Assembly (NCBI RefSeq): GCF_016905445.1
Contig: NZ_JAFEXF010000031.1
Coordinates: forward strand, 1 to 47,356
Length of the DNA stretch: 47,356 nucleotides
Origin: Streptomyces sp. G44
Lineage (GTDB): Bacteria > Actinomycetota > Actinomycetes > Streptomycetales > Streptomycetaceae
Direction: 5' to 3'
The notes under the pieces: model-generated
Seen by the model: only the letters and a program-made list of their open reading frames with translations
The model's database searches: none
Told to the model about the DNA's origin: nothing
Position numbers and translations under genes: made by a program
Shown: positions 1 through 8,065 of the stretch, piece after piece
Layout of the letters: each line of letters starts with the position of its first letter
Numbering within the stretch: position 1 is the first letter of the stretch

Positions 1-260
1 TCATCGCGGACCTGAACGTGCTCCAGCAACCGTGCCCAGGTGCCGTCCGCCTCCCAGCGGGCGAACCGCTCGTAGACGGTCTGCCACGGCCCGAACCGGT
101 CGGGAAGATCCCGCCACGGAGCCCCGGTCCGCAGCCGCCACAGCACCCCGCTGACCACCTGCCGGTGATCACGCCACGGACGGCCCCGTCCGTCCACCTG
201 AGGCAAAAGGGGCTCTATCCGCCTCCATGCCGCATCCGTCAACTCACCTCGACCTGGCAC
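1..260 (-). mobile_element. IS5-family transposase, N-terminal part (runs off the window)
   Basis: Reading leftward from a GTG at 260, the frame gives a DUF4096-type N-terminus: GELTDAAWRRIEPLLP, then GRGRPWRDHRQVVSGVLWRLRTG-like sequence and WRDLPDRFGPWQTVYERF. This is the helix-turn-helix part of IS5/IS427-group transposases. About 86 codons are visible without interruption; the catalytic DDE part lies outside the window. The sequence just upstream (267-277) carries the AATTATCAGAC motif that recurs near 1002, so the element end is probably around 265-285. Completeness of the element cannot be judged from here. Confidence 0.85.
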
Positions 261-296
261 AAGATCAATTATCAGACCGGCTATAGAGTCCTGCCC

Positions 297-926
297 GTGG
301 CGAATCATCAGGACGAGACCAGGACGGCCTACGACGGTGTCGTCGAGCTGTACGCATCACTGTTCGCAAACCGGCTGGAAACACAGCCTTTCTCCCGGGC
401 GATGATCGGCACCTTCGCCGAACTGGTGCGCGCGACGGGCAACCTGCGGACAGCGGACGTCGGGTGCGGTCCCGGACATCTGACAGCCATGCTGCACGAA
501 CTCGGCCTGGACGCCTTCGGACTAGACCTTGCCCCCGGCATGGTCAACCACGCCCGGCAGGCCCATCCGGCGCTGCGCTTCCAAGAGGCGCGGATGGAAT
601 CCCTGCCGATCGAGGACGCCGCGCTCGGCGGCGTACTGGCCCACTACTCAATGATTCACACCCCTCCGGGGGAACTACCGGAGCTGCTCGCCGAACAGGT
701 ACGCGTCCTGGCACCGGACGGTCTGCTCCTGGTCTCCTTCTTCGGGACCGACGGACAAGAACCGGTCCGGTTCGACCACAAGGTGGCGCCCGCCTACAGC
801 TGGCCGGTGGATCGCCTCGCCGAACTGCTGGGCGATGCTGGGCTCGATCCCTTCGCCCGGCTGCTCCACGATCCATCCTCTGATCGGGGCTTCCTCGACG
901 CCCATCTACTGGCCCGCCGTTCGTAG
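297..926 (+). CDS. SAM-dependent methyltransferase (class I)
   Basis: A 209-residue Rossmann-fold methyltransferase. Motif I is visible as ADVGCGPG (D54 to G60), followed by LGLDAFGLDLAPGMV (motif II acidic region) and ALGGVLAHYSMIH (motif IV region), a layout typical of Methyltransf_11/25 proteins of unknown substrate. The frame is open far upstream, but that part is antisense to the transposase, so I start at GTG 297, directly before the family-like ANHQDETRTAYDGVVELYA. No good ribosome binding site is visible, so the native 5' end may have been lost when the IS element arrived. The gene stands alone; its substrate cannot be inferred. Confidence 0.8.
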   Translation: MANHQDETRTAYDGVVELYASLFANRLETQPFSRAMIGTFAELVRATGNLRTADVGCGPGHLTAMLHELGLDAFGLDLAPGMVNHARQAHPALRFQEARMESLPIEDAALGGVLAHYSMIHTPPGELPELLAEQVRVLAPDGLLLVSFFGTDGQEPVRFDHKVAPAYSWPVDRLAELLGDAGLDPFARLLHDPSSDRGFLDAHLLARRS

Positions 927-991
927 CCACTGCCCAGTCCCCCCAGCCGATCGGCGCACCTCCGGATTGCCAGCTCAGCCGAATCTCGCTG

Positions 992-1012
992 ATCAGACCG
1001 GAATTATCAGAC
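992..1012. repeat. Direct copy of the IS-end motif flanking the methyltransferase
   Basis: The strings ATCAGACCGG (992-1001) and AATTATCAGAC (1002-1012) recur in the same orientation, in the other order and overlapping, at 267-280 next to the transposase start. The two copies bracket the methyltransferase gene. They could be two IS ends, a rearranged IS terminus, or a target duplication. Because they are direct rather than inverted, a simple composite element is not proven. Confidence 0.5.
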
Positions 1013-1021
1013 ACCCCCTAG

Positions 1022-1230
1022 CTCAAGCGGCCAGGGCAAGCCCCTCGCACACCACTGATCCGACGTTTTCGCAGGTCAGGCCCAAACGCGTTTTGTGCGG
1101 GCCAGGCCCGCCGGGCACCACGTGATCCGGGTCGTGGTCGGTCAGGACGTACCGTCCAGATGTTCTCGACGGGCACTTCGAGGCCCATGCGGGTCAGCCG
1201 GGCCTGGAGGTCGCGCGCCGTGTAGATGCC
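1022..1230 (-). pseudogene. Remnant of a HAD-IIA (NagD-like) hydrolase
   Basis: On the minus strand, 1230-1153 reads GIYTARDLQARLTRMGLEVP followed by VENIWT, which matches the segment just after the first Asp motif of HAD-IIA sugar phosphatases. The reading then shifts by one base: from 1151 a second frame gives YVLTDHDPDHVVPG, the family's later YVLTDxxPDYVVLG segment. The residues that normally lie between IWT and YVLTD are missing, as are the N-terminus and most of the C-terminus. This is therefore a deleted and frameshifted relic next to the IS remnant. The frame after 1120 no longer resembles the family. Confidence 0.6.
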
Positions 1231-1361
1231 ATGAGGTGCACTCCTGCGGTGTACGGGTTGCCTGGGGCGCCGGGACAGCGCTGTGCCGACGCCCCCACCC
1301 TAGTCAGGAACCGGTGGTCCCGACCCCGTCGATCTCCGGGTCCGGCTGCCGCGCGGGCGGG

Positions 1362-2438
1362 TCAGCTGCCCGTGGCCGACTTCCAGTCCGCCACGTACGC
1401 CCGGAGGTTCTCCGAGATGTCCGTCCAGTCCGGCTCGAAGATCTCGACGCCCTCCATGATCTTGTCGAGCGCGACCGCGTCGGCGTCGGTGGCCCTGACG
1501 TCCTTGCGGGCCGCGAAGCCGCCGCCGACCTCGCTGACCTGCTGCTGCGCCTCCTGGCTGAGCAGGTGGTCGAGGAGCTTCCTGGCGTTGGCGCCGTGCG
1601 GGGCCTTGTCGACGAGGCCGGCCGCGTAGGGCAGGGCGAACGTGGTCCGCTTGCCGCCTTCCCTGGCGGGGAACCAGATCCTGAGGTTCGGCATGTCCTT
1701 GGACTGGGCGTAGTTCATCTGGACGTCGCCGTTGGCGGCCAGCAGTTCGCCCTTGTCGACCTTGGGCGCCAGCTTGCCGGTGGAGGCGGAGGGGCCGACG
1801 TTGTTGGTTTGGAGCCTCCTCAGGTACGCCATCGCGGGCTTCCGGCCGCCGAAGTCGTGCATGGCCTTGATGAGCACGGCGGTGCCGTCGCCCGCTACAC
1901 CGGGCGTGGAGTACTGCACCTTGCCCCGGTACGCGCCGTCGGTCAGGTCCTCCCACGTCTTGGGGGCCTTGCCGCCGGGCAGTTCCTTCTTGTTGTGGAT
2001 GAAGGCGAAGTAGTTGTTGACGACGGAGGTCCACGTGCCGTCGGCGGCCTTGTCGGCGCCGTCGACCTCTTCGGAGCCCTTGGGCCTGTACGCCTTCAGC
2101 AGCCCTTTCTCGTCGGCCTGTTGGATGAAGGGCGGCAGGGTGATGAGGACGTCGGCCTGTGTGTGGGACTTCTCGCGGACGGCGCGCTGCACCATCTCGC
2201 CGGAGCCGCCCTCCACGTAGTTGACCTTGATGCCGGTCTTCTTCTCGAAGTCCTTGAAGACGTGGTCGTACCAGCCGTCGCCCTTCTCGCCCTTGAGGCC
2301 GTCGGCGCTGTAGACGGTGACGACGTTCTCGTCGGAGGCCGCGGAGCCGCCGCAGGCGGTGAGGGAACCGGCGAGGAGGAGGCCGCAGGTGACGGCGGCG
2401 GCCGTGCGGAGGCGGCGGGCTCGGGTGGGGCGGGACAT
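1362..2438 (-). CDS. Aminophosphonate ABC transporter, substrate-binding lipoprotein (PhnS-like)
   Basis: A 358-residue extracellular binding protein of the iron/thiamine/2-aminoethylphosphonate group. A basic N-region and hydrophobic stretch end in the lipobox LTAC (Cys29), so it should be a membrane-anchored lipoprotein. The mature part opens with VVTVYSADGLKGEKGDGWYD, and the family signatures YVEGGSGEMVQRAV and VLITLPPFIQQA are present, with a late GVEIFEPDWT segment. It is the last gene of the operon, 28 bp after the permease. Substrate assignment rests on family likeness plus the phosphonatase-like neighbour; closely related proteins bind Fe3+ or other phosphonates. Confidence 0.85.
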   Translation of the reverse strand: MSRPTRARRLRTAAAVTCGLLLAGSLTACGGSAASDENVVTVYSADGLKGEKGDGWYDHVFKDFEKKTGIKVNYVEGGSGEMVQRAVREKSHTQADVLITLPPFIQQADEKGLLKAYRPKGSEEVDGADKAADGTWTSVVNNYFAFIHNKKELPGGKAPKTWEDLTDGAYRGKVQYSTPGVAGDGTAVLIKAMHDFGGRKPAMAYLRRLQTNNVGPSASTGKLAPKVDKGELLAANGDVQMNYAQSKDMPNLRIWFPAREGGKRTTFALPYAAGLVDKAPHGANARKLLDHLLSQEAQQQVSEVGGGFAARKDVRATDADAVALDKIMEGVEIFEPDWTDISENLRAYVADWKSATGS

Positions 2439-2466
2439 GGCGTTTCGTACTCCTTGGCGGGGGTTC

Positions 2467-3294
2467 TCAGCGGTAGGAGGCGCGGGTGCGGATGCGGGAG
2501 ACGACGAGGAGGACGAGCAGCGTCGCCCCCATCAGGACCACGGCGAGGGCGGCGCCGGTGAAGGCCGAGCCACGGTCGGTCGCCGCGTGGATCCGCACGG
2601 GCAGCGGTGTCCAGTCGGGCGGGTAGAGCATCATGGTGGCGCTCAGCTCGCCCATGGACAGGGCGAAGCAGAGCCCGGCGGCCGCGCTCAGGGAGGGCAG
2701 CAGCAGAGGCAGCCTCACCTTCCACAGGACGTACGCGGGACGGGCGCCGAGCGAGGCGGCGGCCTGTTCGTACGCGGGGTCGAGGCGGGCGACGGCGGCG
2801 GAGACCGACTGGTGGGCGAAGGCCGTGACGAGGACGGCGTGGGCGAGGATCACGATCCACCGCGTGCCGTTCAGGATCACCGGCGGTCGGCTGAACGCGA
2901 CGAGGACCGCGAGGCCGACCACGACGGACGGCACGGCGACGGGCAGCAGGAAGAGCGTGTCGAGGGCCTTCCCGAGGAACCGGGACAGCCGGGGGTTCCT
3001 GCCGCCGCCCCGCTTCAGCGACGCGGCGGCGAGCGCGGCCCAGGTCCCGGTGGCGAGCGCGAGCAGACTGGCGCCGGCGGCGGTGACCAGGCTGGTGGTG
3101 AGGGCCTGGAGCGACTCCCCGCGGGTGGCCGCCGCGTAGTGCCCGGTGGTGAAACCGGAGGGGAAGGCGCCGGACCAGTGCGCGGAGAAGGACGCCGCGA
3201 GGATCACCAGCAGCGGCAGCGCGAAGAGGGGCAGGAAGAGGACGAGGAAGAGGGCCCGGACGGCCCACCTGCCCGCGCGGCTATGCACCAGCAC
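2467..3294 (-). CDS. ABC transporter permease (PhnV-like)
   Basis: A 275-residue inner-membrane permease with about six hydrophobic segments. The ATPase-coupling EAA loop is visible as YEQAAASLGARPAYVLWKVRLPLL near residue 190. The C-terminus is short and basic (RIRTRASYR). The start overlaps the end of the upstream permease gene by 14 bp, indicating translational coupling. With the gene at 3281-4153 it should form the heterodimeric membrane channel of the aminophosphonate importer; family likeness cannot by itself separate PhnV from thiamine or iron permeases. Confidence 0.85.
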   Translation of the reverse strand: MLVHSRAGRWAVRALFLVLFLPLFALPLLVILAASFSAHWSGAFPSGFTTGHYAAATRGESLQALTTSLVTAAGASLLALATGTWAALAAASLKRGGGRNPRLSRFLGKALDTLFLLPVAVPSVVVGLAVLVAFSRPPVILNGTRWIVILAHAVLVTAFAHQSVSAAVARLDPAYEQAAASLGARPAYVLWKVRLPLLLPSLSAAAGLCFALSMGELSATMMLYPPDWTPLPVRIHAATDRGSAFTGAALAVVLMGATLLVLLVVSRIRTRASYR

Positions 3295-4153
3295 GACGGC
3301 TCACCACCCGGTAGAGGCCGTAGAGGCCCACGGAGATCGCGATGTTGACGACGGCGACGACGCAGGCCCCCGGGTAGTCGGCTTCGAGCATGGCCTTGCC
3401 GTAGACGAGTGTGGGCAGGGTGGTGATGTCCTTGGCGCCCGTGAAGAGGACGATGCCGAACTCGTTCAGGCACATGACGAGGACGAGGCTGCCGCCGGCC
3501 GCGAGCGCGGGCAGCGCCTCGGGCAGGATGACGCGCCGCACGACGCGCGCGGGCCGGGCGCCGAGGCTGGAGGCGACCTCGATCTGTGCCGTGTCGATCT
3601 GCGAGAACGCGGCGAGCAGCGGGCGCATCACGAAGGGCGTGAAGTAGGTGATCTCCGCCAGGAGTACGCCCCAGGGGGTCGTCAGGAACTGGAAGGGGCC
3701 CTCGGCGGCGCCGGTCGCGTCCGTCCACACCCCGTTGGCGATGCCCTTCGTGCCGTAGACGAACAGCAGGGCGAGGGTGATCAGGAAGGACGGGAAGGAG
3801 AGGAAGACGTCGACGGACTTCGCCACGGCCTTCCCGCCGGGGAACGGCACGAAGGCGATCACCAGCGCCAGCGCGAATCCGAGCACGAGACACCCCGCGG
3901 TCGCCCCGAGCGCCAGCCACACGGTGGTGCCGAGCGCCTCACGGAACGCCTCGGAGGCGAAGACGTCCGTGTACGGCCGGAGCGAGGTCCCGCCGCTGTC
4001 CGGCCGCACGGACTGCCGGACGACGAGGGCGAGGGGGTAGAGGAAGGCGAGCGCGAGGAGGGCGACGGGGGGCAGGGCCCACACCCAGCGGGGCGCCGTA
4101 CGCCGGGCCTCCGCCTTCCGCGCGGGGGCGGTCGGCAGCGTCGTACTAGCCAT
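3281..4153 (-). CDS. ABC transporter permease (PhnU-like)
   Basis: A 290-residue permease. After an Ala/Arg-rich cytoplasmic N-terminus come six predicted membrane segments beginning WALPPVALLALAFLYPLALVV. The EAA loop reads VASSLGARPARVVRRVILPEALPAL around residue 205, the contact site for the ATPase. It overlaps the ATPase gene by 8 bp on one side and the second permease gene by 14 bp on the other. The two permeases are different sequences rather than a recent duplication, as expected for PhnU/PhnV-type channels. Confidence 0.85.
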   Translation of the reverse strand: MASTTLPTAPARKAEARRTAPRWVWALPPVALLALAFLYPLALVVRQSVRPDSGGTSLRPYTDVFASEAFREALGTTVWLALGATAGCLVLGFALALVIAFVPFPGGKAVAKSVDVFLSFPSFLITLALLFVYGTKGIANGVWTDATGAAEGPFQFLTTPWGVLLAEITYFTPFVMRPLLAAFSQIDTAQIEVASSLGARPARVVRRVILPEALPALAAGGSLVLVMCLNEFGIVLFTGAKDITTLPTLVYGKAMLEADYPGACVVAVVNIAISVGLYGLYRVVSRRAGA

Positions 4154-5207
4154 CGGTCACCCCCGCGGAGAGCAGCACCGCGTCCTGTGGCGCGAAGTGC
4201 ACGGTGACCTCGTCGCCGACGCCGGGCGGCGTCCGCAGCTCACGGACGTCCGCCTTCACCCGCGCCCCGCCCTCGCCCACTTCGATGTGGAGCCGGTGCG
4301 TGGCGCCCCGCCACTGGACCTCGGCGACCCGGCCGGTGAGGGCGTTGGGCCCGTCCCCGAGCCCGACGAGATGCGGCCGCACGCACAGCGTGGCCGCCGC
4401 TCCGGGCACGGCATCCGCCGTGTCGGCCCGCAGCTCGAAGCCGCCGAAGGAGACCGCGCCCGCGGTCCGCACCGTCACGGCGAGCAGATTCGCGTCGCCC
4501 ACGAAGGACGCCGTGAACTCCGTGCGCGGCGCCCGGTAGAGCTGCTGCGGTGTCCCGCAGTCCCGGAGCCGTGCCCGGTCCATGACGGCGATCCGGTCGG
4601 CGAGGGTGAGCGCCTCCACCTGGTCATGGGTGACGTACAGAATCGACACGTCGGGCAACTCGCGGTGCAGACGCGCCAGTTCGGCCAGCATGCCGGACCG
4701 CAGCTGCGCGTCGAGCGCGGAGAGCGGCTCGTCGAGGAGCAGGACGCCCGGCCGGACGGCCAGGGCCCGCGCGATGGCGACCCGCTGCTGCTGACCGCCG
4801 GACAGCTCGCGCGGGTACCGCCTGGCGTACGCGGCCATGCCGGTCATCTCCAGGGCCTCGGCGACCCGCCCCGCGATCTCGGACTTCGCGGCCTTGCGGG
4901 CCTTCAGGCCGAAGGCGACGTTGTCCGCGACCCGCATGTGCGGGAACAGGGCGTACTGCTGGACGACCATGCCGATGCCCCGCCGGTGCGGCGGCAGCGC
5001 GGTGACGTCGCGCTCCCCGATGAACACGCGCCCCGACGCGGGCCGCACGAAGCCCGCGACGGCCCGCAGCGCGGTGGTCTTGCCGGAGCCGGAGGGCCCG
5101 AGCAGGGCCATGACCTCGCCCGGTTCGACGGTCAGGTCGAGCGCGTCGAGGACGGTGGTCCCGCCGTAGGCGACGCTGACCCGGTCGAAGCGGATGCCGC
5201 TGCTCAT
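4146..5207 (-). CDS. ABC transporter ATP-binding protein (PhnT-like)
   Basis: A 353-residue importer ATPase. Walker A is GPSGSGKTT (residues 37-45), the Q-loop is VVQQYALFP, the signature LSGGQQQR starts at 135, Walker B is LLLDEP (156-161) and the switch His lies in YVTHDQ. The C-terminal ~110 residues form a TOBE-like regulatory domain seen in PotA/FbpC/PhnT-type subunits. I start at ATG 5207 because MSSGIRFDRVSVAYGG is the canonical beginning and the ATGA overlaps the stop of the upstream HAD gene by 4 bp; the frame upstream of it is antisense-like Arg-rich sequence. Confidence 0.9.
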   Translation of the reverse strand: MSSGIRFDRVSVAYGGTTVLDALDLTVEPGEVMALLGPSGSGKTTALRAVAGFVRPASGRVFIGERDVTALPPHRRGIGMVVQQYALFPHMRVADNVAFGLKARKAAKSEIAGRVAEALEMTGMAAYARRYPRELSGGQQQRVAIARALAVRPGVLLLDEPLSALDAQLRSGMLAELARLHRELPDVSILYVTHDQVEALTLADRIAVMDRARLRDCGTPQQLYRAPRTEFTASFVGDANLLAVTVRTAGAVSFGGFELRADTADAVPGAAATLCVRPHLVGLGDGPNALTGRVAEVQWRGATHRLHIEVGEGGARVKADVRELRTPPGVGDEVTVHFAPQDAVLLSAGVTDG

Positions 5208-5926
5208 GGCCGCGCCCCGGCGGGCGGTGCGAGCAGCGCGGGCAGTTCGGCGACCGAGGCGAGGACGTGCGTGGCGCCGTGCTCCCTCAGCCGCGCCTCG
5301 CCGTGCGCGCCGGTCAGCACGCCCGCGACGACGCCCGCCCCGGCCCGCACCCCGCTCGTCATGTCGTACGCGGTGTCGCCCACGACGGCGACCTCCTGGA
5401 CGCCCGCCACGGCCCCGGTGCGCAGGAAGGCGCTGAGCACCATGTCCGGGTAGGGCCTGCCCCGGCCGCCCGCGTCGGCGGGGCACAGCGTCAGCTCGAC
5501 GAGGCCGCGCCAGCCGAGGGCGTCCAGGACGGCGTCCTGGGTGACGCGGGCGAAACCGGTGGTCAGCACCACGGTGCGGCCCTGGTCCTTGAGCCGCTCG
5601 ATGGCCTCCCTCGCCCCGGGGATCGGCGCGATCCGGCCGCCGTCGACCAGCTCCCCGTACGCCTGCTCGAAGGCGGTGTTGGCCCGCTGGGCGAGCGTCT
5701 CCTCGCCGAAGAGGTGCCGGAAGACGGAGATCTTCGACTCGCCCATCGTGGCGCGCACGTACGCGAGCTTCTCGGCGTGTCCGGCCGAGCCGGGCTCGAC
5801 GCCCAGTTCGGCGGCGGCGGCGGAGAACGCCTGCTCGACGAGGCCTCCGTCGGCGACGGTGGTCCCGGCCATGTCGAGCACGACCAGACCCACGCGGTGC
5901 TCCGGGAACCGCAACTGCCTCACCAT
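5204..5926 (-). CDS. Phosphonatase-like HAD hydrolase (PhnX-related)
   Basis: A 240-residue HAD-superfamily enzyme. The nucleophile motif is VVLDMAGTTV (Asp18). A segment TMGESKISVFRHLFG places Lys65 in the cap at a position comparable to the Schiff-base lysine of phosphonoacetaldehyde hydrolase, followed by LTTGF (motif II) and AVVGDTAYDMTSG (motif IV). This matches the phosphonatase-like clade that travels with FAD amine oxidases. Likely role: C-P bond hydrolysis of the aldehyde made by the neighbouring oxidase, releasing phosphate. Start chosen at ATG 5926, overlapping the oxidase stop by 7 bp; the longer frame upstream lacks family similarity. Confidence 0.85.
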   Translation of the reverse strand: MVRQLRFPEHRVGLVVLDMAGTTVADGGLVEQAFSAAAAELGVEPGSAGHAEKLAYVRATMGESKISVFRHLFGEETLAQRANTAFEQAYGELVDGGRIAPIPGAREAIERLKDQGRTVVLTTGFARVTQDAVLDALGWRGLVELTLCPADAGGRGRPYPDMVLSAFLRTGAVAGVQEVAVVGDTAYDMTSGVRAGAGVVAGVLTGAHGEARLREHGATHVLASVAELPALLAPPAGARP

Positions 5927-7044
5927 CCCAGTTCGTTCGCGGTCGTCTCGGCGATCGCGGGCGAGCAGGTCATGCCGCGTCCGCCGGGCCCGGTGACCAG
6001 CCATACGCCCTCGCGCACCTGCTGGCGGTGCACGACCCGGCTCGTGTCGACGCACTGCGCGTACACCCCCGCCCAGCGCCGCGTGATCTTCGGCAGCGGG
6101 CGGCCGAGGAAGCCCTCGACGACCTCGGCGAGGTGGTCGTAGGGGTCCTCGACGGTGTCGAAGGCGAAGGGGTGTTCGTACTCGTGGGTGTCGCCGATGG
6201 TCAGGCCGCCGTCCGCGCGCTGCACCATGAGCAGCTGCATCCTGTGCGCGGCGGCGGTCGGGGTCTGCGCCTGCCCGGAGTTGAGCGCGTCGAGCGCGCC
6301 GGACGCGTAGGCCGGGTAGTAGCGGAAGCTGTCGGCGTCGGCGACGGACGTGGTGAGCGGTTCGCCGAGCGGCGCGGTCTGCATCATCTGGAGGCGGACG
6401 CGGCGCACGGGCAGCTCGGGCCCGGCCAGTTCGCGCACGAGGCCGCCGAGCCAGGCGCCGGTGGCGAGCACGACGGCGTCCCCGGTGTGCACGTCGCCGT
6501 GGTCGTCGCGCACCGCGCTCTCGCCGACGACCTCACGGACCTCGCGGCCGGGCAGGAAGGTGTAGCGCGGGGAGGCCAGGAGGGCTTCGCGCAGCCGCAG
6601 TTGGGCGGTGCGGGGCTCCACGGCGGCGTCGCGCTCGCACCACAGGGCGGCGAGGAAGTCGCCGCGCAGGGCGGGGTTGAAGGCGCGCGCCTCCTTCTCC
6701 CCGAGGAGCTCGTAGCCGCGGGCGGCGGCGTCCGGGCGGGTGAGCGCGGCCTCGGCGACGGCGCGCTCGCGTGCGGTGCGTACGAGGGTGAGGGAGCCGT
6801 TGGCCCGGAAGCCGAGGCCCGGCACGCGCGCCCCGATGCCTTCCCACAGCTCGCGGGCGCGCAGGGCGGTGGCCAGCTCCTCGCCGCCCGCGCGGCCGCT
6901 CACCCATATCTGCCCGAAGTTGCGCAGGGACGCCCCGCGGGCCTCCCTCTCGCGTTCGATCTGTACGACCTCGTGGCCGCGTTCCACTGCGTGCCAGGCG
7001 TGCATGGTGCCCACCACGCCGGCTCCTACGACGATGACTCTCAC
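5920..7044 (-). CDS. FAD-dependent amine oxidoreductase of aminophosphonate clusters
   Basis: A 374-residue DAO-type flavoenzyme. The FAD-binding motif is VIVVGAGVVG (G7, G9, G12), with a His pair in GTMHAWHAVERGHEVV and a C-terminal GVWLVTGPGGRGMT that closes the flavin site. Sequence and context match the oxidoreductase clade associated with phosphonatase-like HAD proteins and phosphonate transporters; the expected reaction is oxidative release of an aldehyde such as phosphonoacetaldehyde from an aminophosphonate. GTG 7044 is preceded by CAGGAG about 10 bases upstream, which fixes the start. The exact substrate (2-aminoethylphosphonate, an N-alkyl or a hydroxy derivative) is not decided by sequence. 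Confidence 0.85.
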   Translation of the reverse strand: MRVIVVGAGVVGTMHAWHAVERGHEVVQIEREREARGASLRNFGQIWVSGRAGGEELATALRARELWEGIGARVPGLGFRANGSLTLVRTARERAVAEAALTRPDAAARGYELLGEKEARAFNPALRGDFLAALWCERDAAVEPRTAQLRLREALLASPRYTFLPGREVREVVGESAVRDDHGDVHTGDAVVLATGAWLGGLVRELAGPELPVRRVRLQMMQTAPLGEPLTTSVADADSFRYYPAYASGALDALNSGQAQTPTAAAHRMQLLMVQRADGGLTIGDTHEYEHPFAFDTVEDPYDHLAEVVEGFLGRPLPKITRRWAGVYAQCVDTSRVVHRQQVREGVWLVTGPGGRGMTCSPAIAETTANELGW

Positions 7045-7163
7045 GGCGGCAACGCTCCTGCGGGCGGGTGGCCCGCGCGGGACCGAACGGCGACGCGACG
7101 GTGAACGGCCCCCCAAGCTTGGACCAGACCCGTTATCTCGTCGTGACTTCTCTGGCCGGAGGT

Positions 7164-7175
7164 CTTGCGGGCAAG
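7164..7175. promoter_or_regulatory. Candidate operator between regulator and oxidase genes
   Basis: The 157-bp gap between the GntR gene and the oxidase gene contains the inverted repeat CTTGC-GG-GCAAG. It is the only clear dyad in this gap and lies upstream of the catabolic and transport genes, so it could be the binding site of the neighbouring HutC-type repressor. Function is inferred from position only. Confidence 0.3.
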
Positions 7176-7201
7176 CCGGAGATCTACCGGGGAGGGAGCC
7201 G

Positions 7202-7990
7202 TCAGCTCCGCGCCAGGTGCGCGGTGAACGAGAACCGGTCACCTCGGTAGAGCGTGCGCACCCGCTCCAGCGGGCGGCCGTCGGTGTCCCGCGAGAGGCG
7301 GTGGATGAGCAGCATGGGCAGGGCGGGCGGCGTCCCGATGAGCAGGGCCTCGCGCGGGGTGGCGAGGACCGTCTCGATGCGCTCGTCGGCGTCCCCGAAG
7401 GCGATGCCGAGCCGGTCGCGCAGGTAGGCGTAGAAGGAGGAGTCCGGCTCGAAGTCGCGGTCGAGGCGCGGCACGCGGGCCACGGAGACGTAGGTGCTCT
7501 CCAGGCCGACCCGTTCGTCGTCGGCGAGCAGGACGCGTTCCATGTGCCAGACGGGCTCGCCCGTCTCGGCGTCGGTCTCGGCGGCGAGCGCGGCCGGGCA
7601 CGGGAAGCGGTCGAGGGAGATGAGGTGCCGGCCGGGCGTGCGCCCCTGCCTGCGCACGCCTTCGGTGTAGCTCGCCAGGGAGAGCGGCTGCTCCAGCTTG
7701 GGACCCGCGACGACGGTGCCACGGCCCTGCCTGCGCAGCCGCCCCTCCAGGAGGAGTTCGCGCAGCGCCTGCCGCACGGTCTCGCGCGCCACCTCGTACC
7801 GCTCGGCGAGATCCCGCTCGGTGGGCAGGGCCTGCCCGTCCCCCAACTCGTCCGTGAGCGCGGCGATGCGGGCCTTCACGGCGTAGTACTTCGGGATGCG
7901 CCCGTGCTCGGGGATGCCGGAGCGGATGGGGGCACCGGGGGCCTGGCCGAGCAGGTGGGCGGGTGGCTGGGCGGGGTTCGGGTTGTCCAC
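7202..7990 (-). CDS. GntR-family (HutC subfamily) transcriptional regulator
   Basis: A 262-residue regulator. After a Pro-rich leader, residues ~30-100 form the winged helix of GntR proteins (LPTERDLAERYEVARETVRQ, then LRRQGRGTVVAGP). Residues ~110-255 form a UTRA effector domain ending in RVRTLYRGDRFSFTAHL. UTRA domains bind small effectors, so it plausibly senses a phosphonate or its breakdown product and represses the operon. It is co-directional with and 157 bp upstream of the oxidase gene and probably autoregulated. Confidence 0.85.
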   Translation of the reverse strand: MDNPNPAQPPAHLLGQAPGAPIRSGIPEHGRIPKYYAVKARIAALTDELGDGQALPTERDLAERYEVARETVRQALRELLLEGRLRRQGRGTVVAGPKLEQPLSLASYTEGVRRQGRTPGRHLISLDRFPCPAALAAETDAETGEPVWHMERVLLADDERVGLESTYVSVARVPRLDRDFEPDSSFYAYLRDRLGIAFGDADERIETVLATPREALLIGTPPALPMLLIHRLSRDTDGRPLERVRTLYRGDRFSFTAHLARS

Positions 7991-8065
7991 CCGGGGATGT
8001 TCGCAGACGTACGTGAACCGGGAGGCGCACGGTGGCCGATGCGCCGGGCGTCCGGCGGGGGCGGC

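Noticed and set aside
1095..2561. Long open frame opposite the binding-protein gene
   Set aside because: It is the antisense shadow of a clear lipoprotein gene; translation is Val/Gly/Asp-rich low complexity with no family likeness.
7119..7134. dre-like box near the GntR gene
   Set aside because: GGACCAGACCC resembles half a DasR site only; the other arm is missing.
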